Below are positions 33,006-38,777 of a DNA stretch of 38,777 bases, piece by piece. A program made the translations under genes and the position numbers. The notes below the pieces were generated by a model. The model searched no databases. It was not told the DNA's origin and saw only the letters and a program-made list of their open reading frames with translations. Within the stretch, counting starts at the first letter, position 1. Each line of letters begins with the position of its first letter. The stretch covers positions 1 to 38,777 of the forward strand of contig JAEXQJ010000362.1 of NCBI GenBank assembly GCA_023438785.1. Reading direction: 5' to 3'. Origin of the DNA: Pseudomonadota bacterium (GTDB lineage: Bacteria > Myxococcota_A > Polyangia > Fen-1088).

Positions 33006-34118
33006 TCAGAGAGCCGAGATGAACTCAATGACCGTGTTCATCACGTCCAGATTGCTCGCGCTGCCCATCTGCGCATCTATGGAGACGACCCCGTGGTCGG
33101 CGCCGCGCACGCGCTTGAGGACCAGCCGCCCGCCGCAGCTCAACCAGGTGTCCACCAGGCCGGCCGAGGTGTAGTCGTTGCTTGCTAGGGAGCCACCGCA
33201 CACCTGTTGGGTGCGCGCTTGCTGTTGGTGGAACTCGCCGATCACGACATCGTTGTCCCAAGCATGGGCCGAGGCCCGCACCACGACGGGATTCACACGC
33301 CAGGTGGCGGACGCCCACTCGCCGCTGGTCTGCATGATCTGGTCGGCATCGCCGATGATTCCCATGTAGCGGCTTGCGCTCGTCCCCGGTGAGCAAGGCG
33401 TACCCGCCTGATTGAAAGCGGACGAAGCCGGGCCGGCCAAGGACACATAGGCATCGAAGCTGGCGTTGGACTCGCACCACATGCGGTTGGTCATCACGCC
33501 GCCCATGGAATGGCCCATGAGAGTGAGATTCGTCAGGCGGTAATCGCTATGCAGGCGTGCGGCCAGGGCCTGGAGAAATGCCTTGTCGTTCTGGCCGGAG
33601 TTCATCGCGTAATTGGCCCATGTGGTGGCGTTGGGTTCGCTGGCGATGTTCTGGCCCTGCGGCACCACAAGCATCACGTGGTTGGCCTCCAACCACGCCC
33701 AGTTGATGGTGGACATGCTGGTGTTGGTTGCGCTGCTGTTCAGGCCCACCTGAAATGCAATGGCACTCTGGTTGCCACCACCCCCATGCAAAAGAACGAT
33801 CGCCCTGGTGGCTCCTGCAGTGGCATAGATGTCTACGGCGTGCGCGTAGCCGCTCACCGTCGTGGCGATGAGTCGGTTCGACGTCGACGGGGCGTTGGGG
33901 GTGTCTCGGCCGCCATCACTGCCCGACAGGGCCGTGGCGGTATCGATGGCCGAGGTCGCGTCCTGCGCCAAGCCGTCGATGGAGGGCATCGGCGTGTCAG
34001 ACACCAGGGTGGCATCCGGCGCCAGAGAGGCATCTACAAAAGATGCCTGAGGGGAGGACGAGCTCCCACAAGCGGTGATGCAAAGAACTGTGCAGCTGAG
34101 GGCTGTCTGTCTCACCAT
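33006..34118 (-). CDS. Lipoprotein esterase of the PHB depolymerase/feruloyl esterase type
   Basis: A 370-residue secreted alpha/beta hydrolase. The N-terminus has a short hydrophobic signal with lipobox ITAC (C17). It is followed by an Asp/Ala/Ser/Thr-rich linker (about 18-80), a style common in myxobacterial surface lipoproteins. The catalytic domain shows an oxyanion HGGGG (111-115), the nucleophile elbow GHSMGG (S204), an acid in IIGDADQ (D257 or D259) and H342 in GADHGV. This order and the early W and Q features match the LpqC/PHB depolymerase/feruloyl esterase family. The likely substrate is a polyester or acylated polysaccharide outside the cell. Cysteines at 241, 307 and 328 could form disulfides. 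It is transcribed alone, convergent to the methyltransferase-like gene. Confidence 0.82.
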   Translation of the reverse strand: MVRQTALSCTVLCITACGSSSSPQASFVDASLAPDATLVSDTPMPSIDGLAQDATSAIDTATALSGSDGGRDTPNAPSTSNRLIATTVSGYAHAVDIYATAGATRAIVLLHGGGGNQSAIAFQVGLNSSATNTSMSTINWAWLEANHVMLVVPQGQNIASEPNATTWANYAMNSGQNDKAFLQALAARLHSDYRLTNLTLMGHSMGGVMTNRMWCESNASFDAYVSLAGPASSAFNQAGTPCSPGTSASRYMGIIGDADQIMQTSGEWASATWRVNPVVVRASAHAWDNDVVIGEFHQQQARTQQVCGGSLASNDYTSAGLVDTWLSCGGRLVLKRVRGADHGVVSIDAQMGSASNLDVMNTVIEFISAL

Positions 34119-34723
34119 GATGCTGTCGACACAGCTGGGATGCTTTTCTGCAAATCAACGGCGCGATCACGATGACTCGGCGTGCTGGATTTGGGCGCGG
34201 CTGCGAATCACGGCATTCCAGACAATTGGTCGCGCAAAGGCAACCGCCGGAAATCGCAGGGGTATTGGCCGTGAGGCTCGGAAGCCCGGTGGGTCATGCT
34301 CCTGCTGTGACCTTCGTCAGCTCAGCCCTACCACGTGTGCGACGCGTGCTGACGACCATCGTCTGCCCAGACACGTCGTCGGTTGCGGCGCCAAGGCCAT
34401 CGCCAGGCATGTCCAGATTCGGCGCTCGACGGTTTCATCATGGTGACAGCGCACTTGAGTCTCCAGGACGCGTTGGAGAGGCGAGCGCAGGTCCTCGCCG
34501 CCGTTGTTCACCTTCTGCTCGCACTGCTGCACGTCTTGCCGTGAATCGCGCGCTCTCCCGCGAGGCATGCATTCGTCAGCAGGCCGGCCTCCCGGAAGAG
34601 CGGAATCCTCCGGCGGCCGACCGAACCTCTTTTCGACGTGTGGCAGTTCGACAAACGCCACGGTCTCGCCCGGATTCGATGCTTCGGCGGACACGTTGCT
34701 CAAGTCAGCATACGGGCCGGGTG
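34119..34723. other. About 600 bases without a convincing gene
   Basis: The region lies between the esterase start and the 3' end of the transglutaminase-TPR gene. A minus-strand frame at 34317-34703 has a protein-like opening but would need a TTG start without a ribosome site, and it degrades into low-complexity sequence. A very long plus-strand frame beginning here is antisense to the TPR gene. The esterase promoter should be at the left end of this stretch. Confidence 0.4.
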
Positions 34724-37700
34724 CTATTTCGCTGGCAGTCGCCTCAGCCAGCGTTCCGCAATTGCCTCTGCGCTGTGCGAACGCGCCGACTCTGCCTTGC
34801 CCACGTTCAGGTAGGCGGAGCGGGCGGCCTCCGCGTCATCGTACTGCTCGGCAATACGGCCCACGATCAGCCAGTCGATCGCGGCAGGCTGTCGGTCGGG
34901 GCGCAGGGCCAGCAGTTCCAGCAAGGTCTCGCGCGCCTCCTGCAGCTCGCCCGCATCGGCCGACACTGTGGCCAGCGTGTGCAGGTGGGCCGCGTTCTTG
35001 CGCTGGGAGAGGCGTACCGCCTGGCGCGCGTTCTCCAACGCGACGGCGTCAGTCTTGCCCAGGGACATGGCGTACCAGGCCAGGTTGTTGTACGCGCTCA
35101 CCTGCGCGCGTCCAGAGTCGATGGCCTTCTTCAACGTGGCCATCGCCTCGTCGGTGTGCCCCAGATTGAGCAAGCTCTCGCCCAAGTCCAGCATGGCTTG
35201 GGCGTCGTCGGACTTGGCGTCCACCGAGGCGCGTGCCAGCCGCATCGCGGCCTGCCAGTCCTGCGCGCGCATGGCCATGCCACGGGCCAGCTGCGCGCCG
35301 CGATTGGACTTCGGGTAGCGCTTGTGCAGATCGTCCGCGATGGCGCGGCTCTCGGCGATGCGGTTGGCGTTGATCAACCGGTCCTGCAGAGCCAGCTCGC
35401 AGGCAACGCGCGCGGGCTCGGCGGCGTTCGACCGGCAAGCCTGCAGGATGCCCTCGTCGCCCTTATCCAGCTTGCGCGCCCATTGGGTCAGGGTCGCGGC
35501 CAGTCGGATGGTCGCTGCATCGTCCTTCCTCCCATTGTGCCACACGGCCAAGAACGGATTTTCGTCGAGCGGATCGGTCAGTCGTCGCTGGTTGAATTGA
35601 TCTTCGTACTGATCCAGCAGGTACCCCGCGCCCTCGAGGTCGCCCGCGTCGAGCAAGCGCAGGGCCTCCCTGCCCAACTCGTCGCTCACCCGCCCGTGTC
35701 CGGCAGTGAGAAGACGAAAGCCGTCGGGCCGACTAATCAAGAACACGCCCTGCTGGGGCTGCCCCTCAGGCAGGTGCACCCACACGCCCCAGCGTGGATC
35801 ACCGGTCTGGGTCCAGGACCGCGAGGTCATCATGTCCACGAGCTCGACCAGCGTGAAGCCGTTCTCCGCCGCTCCCCGGAGCGCACGGCGCGCGAACGCC
35901 TTCTTGAGCGCATTGACGTCGTCGGCCTGATCGAGCTGTTCGGGCGGGAAGAACGGCTGCAAATCCTTCTTGCCAAGCGGCTCCTCGACGGCCATCAGGC
36001 CCATGAAGCCAATGAGAACGCTCTTGGGATCGCGCCGGTCGATGGGGCGCCGCTCGAACTTGTGCGTTTGGCGCAGGGCCGTAGCCAACAGGCGGATCTC
36101 GGCCGCGTTCTTGTGCCCGCGCGTGGCCTCCTCGTACAGCGCCGCGGCCTCGGCATACCGGCGCAGACCCATGATCTCCGCGGCAGCGGTGCGCAGGACC
36201 TCGGGCCTCTCATCCGCGCTGGGTGCCAGAATGGCCGACTGGCGCACCGCCTCGGGCACGCCCTTGGTGAGAGCAATGGCGGCGACGGCCAGTGCCCGCA
36301 CCGCATCCGGGCCTTTCATCTGCCGGCCCTTGGTGATGACCTCCGCGTAGCGCTTCAGCCGGAAGAGCGTGATCAGGTAGTTGATGTCGTAGGCAGTGTC
36401 GCGGTTCTTCAGCTTCTGGTGGCGCTCGTGATACTCGAGCGCGCTCTTCAGGCGTGACTCGGGCCAGGTGTGCTCGCCCTCGTCGTCGTACTCGGCCATC
36501 AGTGCTAGCTGCGAGTACGAATAGGCGTAGTCCGGCTCCAGCTCGATGGCGCGTTTGAAAGCCTTCTCCGCCTCCATGCGTTCCATTCCCGGCTGCATGA
36601 ACCGGCCAAGGAGGTCGTACTGCATCGCCATGCCCAGCGTGGCGAATGCGAACGCCGATTTGGGATCTAGCGTTGTGGCGCGCACGGCCTGCTTGCGCGC
36701 CGCCTCACCCAAGCCCGCGGTGAGGAGGACACGTGCTAGCTGGGACGCGTGGTGCGCGGAGCCGGGGTGCTCCCGATCGAGCTGGCGGTACGCAGCCAGG
36801 GCCTGCTTGGTCCTGCCCGCCTGCAGGAGATCCTCGGCACCCAGCACCAACTTCACCACCTGCACGGGCGAGTTGTCGTACGCGACCCATTCCTCGCGGA
36901 ACTTGGCCAGCGCCGCCGGATCGAGGCGGTTCGGGCCCGACTCGAAGGTGTAGCGTGCCTCGACCAGGCCATCGGGCTGCGCGTGGCAGGTGAAGGTGAT
37001 ACGCCCCGGGCCCAGCGTGACCGTCTCGTCGACGGGCAGTTGCTGCACGACGAACCCGTGGGCGGGTTTGATGCGAAAGATAAGCTCGTACGTGAAGGGC
37101 ATGGGGTAGGCAAAGTCCACGTTGCGTTTCTGTCCCTTGAGCGCCGCGGGCAACTCGGCCTCGGCGCCCTCGGGATCGCGCAGTTCACGCGGCAGCTCTC
37201 GAAAGAGCGGCAGCACCGACAGCGGCAGGTTCACCGACTCGCCTGTCACCGAGCCCACGTCTGCGCCGTCCACCTTCAATTCGAGGGTGAAGGGCCCCGT
37301 CAGATCGTCGGGCGTGCTGCTTGACCAGCTGGCCAGGCCCTTGGCCTTGTACTCCTCGACCACGTACTTGCGCAGGTTGGATTCCAGGTCGTCGCGCGCA
37401 TGGCTGGCGAAGCTGCGCCGAGTTCTGGCGGCCAGCACGCCCTGGTAGACGGTGCGCTCGGTGAGCGCCATCGTGCCGTCCTCGTTCAGCGTCAGCTCGC
37501 GCGTCTCGCGCGCCAGGTTCTGCTTCGCGCCTGCGGCCGGCGTCTTGACGAGGCCGGTGGTGCCCGCCCGAATCACCAAGGCCAGGCGTCCCTGGTCGGG
37601 CAGTGGCAGCTCGCCGACCGGCGTGTACCGATCCGTCGGATCAATCCACAGCGCTGACCTGCCTGACCCCGGGGCGGGCGTCCCCGGTACGTAAACGATG

Positions 37701-38777
37701 GCGTGGTTGAACTGGCTGATGCCCGGCAGTCGCTCGTCCACGTCGCCGCCCACATCCGCGTCGAGCAGCGCCACGTACGCCTCGATGCCCACGGCCCGCA
37801 GCAGGCCCACCAACAGCGTCGCCTTGTCCTTGCAGTCCCCGAAACGCCGCGCGAGCACTTCGGCAGGCGGGCGCGGCACGATTGCCGCCGCGCCGAACTC
37901 CACACCCGTGTAGCGGATCTCGTGGTTCAACCGGTCGACCAGAGCGGCGATGCGCCCCTTGCGCGTCTTGGCGCCCGCCGTGCTCTCGCGCGCCCACGCG
38001 GCCAGGCCCGCGCCCTTCAGCTGCGCCTCGACCATGGAGAGATAGTGCTCGGCCACCCGCCTCCACGAGCGCCCGGTGGTGTACACGACGAAGCTCGAAC
38101 GCCGCAACTCGGGCGGCGAGAACGGGAAGAGCGGCGGCCGCGCCTTCCACGGCCCACCTTCGAAGGTCGTGACCACGCGGCCCGCGGAACGCGCCTCGCT
38201 GCGGGTCACGCCCTCGCCGTTGGTCACGACGAAGGTCACCGGCAAGCCCTCGGGCGCGTCCACCACCAGACGGCTCTCTTGTACGGGCAGGCCGGACACG
38301 AAGGTCCAAGCGTCGACGGTGCCCTCGTCGAATGCCGGCTTGCCCTCGCGGCTGATAGCTTCCACCTCGACCACCGCCCCGCGGGTCACGCCCGGCAGCG
38401 GCGCGCGGAGGGCGCTGCGATCGGTGTAGAGGTCCGGGTCATCGCTGCGAGGTGTGTTCACCTCGATGGTCTTCGGATCCAGCGTGAAGACGCGACCGTC
38501 GGGCGCGATCACGCGGGCGCGCACCTCGGGGCGCTCCTCGTGCCAGTTTTCCCAGCCGGCCTCCACGGAGTTCCAGTAGCGCAGGGCCGCCTCGCTGCGC
38601 ACCTGGTACACCTGACGGTAGCGCCGCTCGGCCGCCCCGCTCGACGCATACACCTGCCGACGTTCGTCGAGCAGGATCACCACGTCCGTGTCGTCGGGCG
38701 CCGACACCTGGTTGGCCGCCTCCAGCACCGCGTGCGGCGCCCCGGAGAAGAAGCTGTCCTTCCAGGGTGGTGCGGCC
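34724..38777 (-). CDS. Large DUF3857-transglutaminase-TPR protein (N-terminus outside window)
   Basis: At least 1350 residues are visible and the frame is open to the right edge, so the start and any signal peptide are missing. The N-terminal about 230 residues are DUF3857-like (YRQVYQVRSEAALRYW, APDGRVFTLDP, VEVEAISREGKPAF). A transglutaminase-like domain follows with the Cys-His-Asp set: C315 in RRFGDCKDKATLL, H358 in QFNHAIVY and D379 in WIDPTDRY (numbering of the visible part). A second beta-rich domain comes next. The C-terminal half is tetratricopeptide-like repeats, for example AFKRAIELEPDYAYSYSQLA and AQAMLDLGESLLNLGHTDEA. Proteins of this plan are usually exported and found in Bacteroidetes and delta-proteobacteria. 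The function is unclear; peptide or amide hydrolysis or cross-linking at the envelope is possible. The GTG at 38728 is an in-frame codon, not a likely start. Confidence 0.85.
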   Translation of the reverse strand, partial: AAPPWKDSFFSGAPHAVLEAANQVSAPDDTDVVILLDERRQVYASSGAAERRYRQVYQVRSEAALRYWNSVEAGWENWHEERPEVRARVIAPDGRVFTLDPKTIEVNTPRSDDPDLYTDRSALRAPLPGVTRGAVVEVEAISREGKPAFDEGTVDAWTFVSGLPVQESRLVVDAPEGLPVTFVVTNGEGVTRSEARSAGRVVTTFEGGPWKARPPLFPFSPPELRRSSFVVYTTGRSWRRVAEHYLSMVEAQLKGAGLAAWARESTAGAKTRKGRIAALVDRLNHEIRYTGVEFGAAAIVPRPPAEVLARRFGDCKDKATLLVGLLRAVGIEAYVALLDADVGGDVDERLPGISQFNHAIVYVPGTPAPGSGRSALWIDPTDRYTPVGELPLPDQGRLALVIRAGTTGLVKTPAAGAKQNLARETRELTLNEDGTMALTERTVYQGVLAARTRRSFASHARDDLESNLRKYVVEEYKAKGLASWSSSTPDDLTGPFTLELKVDGADVGSVTGESVNLPLSVLPLFRELPRELRDPEGAEAELPAALKGQKRNVDFAYPMPFTYELIFRIKPAHGFVVQQLPVDETVTLGPGRITFTCHAQPDGLVEARYTFESGPNRLDPAALAKFREEWVAYDNSPVQVVKLVLGAEDLLQAGRTKQALAAYRQLDREHPGSAHHASQLARVLLTAGLGEAARKQAVRATTLDPKSAFAFATLGMAMQYDLLGRFMQPGMERMEAEKAFKRAIELEPDYAYSYSQLALMAEYDDEGEHTWPESRLKSALEYHERHQKLKNRDTAYDINYLITLFRLKRYAEVITKGRQMKGPDAVRALAVAAIALTKGVPEAVRQSAILAPSADERPEVLRTAAAEIMGLRRYAEAAALYEEATRGHKNAAEIRLLATALRQTHKFERRPIDRRDPKSVLIGFMGLMAVEEPLGKKDLQPFFPPEQLDQADDVNALKKAFARRALRGAAENGFTLVELVDMMTSRSWTQTGDPRWGVWVHLPEGQPQQGVFLISRPDGFRLLTAGHGRVSDELGREALRLLDAGDLEGAGYLLDQYEDQFNQRRLTDPLDENPFLAVWHNGRKDDAATIRLAATLTQWARKLDKGDEGILQACRSNAAEPARVACELALQDRLINANRIAESRAIADDLHKRYPKSNRGAQLARGMAMRAQDWQAAMRLARASVDAKSDDAQAMLDLGESLLNLGHTDEAMATLKKAIDSGRAQVSAYNNLAWYAMSLGKTDAVALENARQAVRLSQRKNAAHLHTLATVSADAGELQEARETLLELLALRPDRQPAAIDWLIVGRIAEQYDDAEAARSAYLNVGKAESARSHSAEAIAERWLRRLPAK

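Noticed and set aside
34317..34703. 128-codon minus-strand frame just downstream of the TPR gene
   Set aside because: TTG start with no ribosome site and a low-complexity, Arg/Cys-rich C-terminal half; not enough support for a gene.
34172..36457. 761-codon plus-strand open frame
   Set aside because: It runs antisense to the transglutaminase-TPR gene, its translation is His/Gln/Arg-rich with no family signature, and high-GC codon bias on the other strand explains its length.

Overview
The window is a high-GC, densely coding bacterial chromosome segment with three parts. The gene families, the long Asp/Ala/Ser-rich linkers in secreted proteins and the T6SS gene content suggest a delta-proteobacterium, most likely Myxococcota/Polyangia. 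This is inferred from style, because there is no rRNA or other phylogenetic marker in the window.

Positions 1-6799 (minus strand) hold a hydrogenase-4/formate-hydrogenlyase-type operon in the order hyfB-hyfC-hyfE-hyfF-hyfG-hyfH. hyfH runs off the left edge, and hyfD is absent from the visible order. All junctions are overlapping or within a few bases. HyfG keeps all four Ni-Fe cysteines and ends exactly at the residue where hydrogenase precursors are normally cleaved, so the complex looks catalytically competent and may need no C-terminal maturation protease.

Positions 7211-27423 (plus strand) are one long, translationally coupled type VI secretion operon: spike beta-helix, TssF, TssL, a small unknown protein, a VgrG-like hub, a coiled-coil protein, Hcp-like 1, TssB, TssC, Hcp-like 2, TssK, TssM, TssJ, an AMP-binding-fold pseudoenzyme, a DUF4280 PAAR-like tip, TssA, TssG and TssE. 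Membrane complex (J, L, M), baseplate (A, E, F, G, K), sheath (B, C), tube and spike are all represented. It is unusual: the VgrG beta-helix appears to be a separate gene, there are two divergent tube proteins, TssB carries a C-terminal extension, TssM lacks a Walker A lysine, no ClpV/TssH is present, and an adenylate-forming-enzyme relative without catalytic motifs sits among the core genes. Directly downstream (27469-28257) is a protein with the Cys/His/Asp layout of a YopT-like (C58) cysteine protease, a strong effector candidate.

Positions 28258-38777 are mixed accessory genes: a PAS-hybrid histidine kinase whose phospho-accepting His reads as Pro, a secreted beta-propeller protein, an isoprenylcysteine-methyltransferase-like membrane protein, a lipoprotein esterase of the PHB depolymerase/feruloyl esterase type, and a very large DUF3857-transglutaminase-TPR protein cut by the right edge. 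Several gaps of 300-700 bases there hold no convincing gene. No tRNA, rRNA, CRISPR array or insertion sequence was recognised anywhere.
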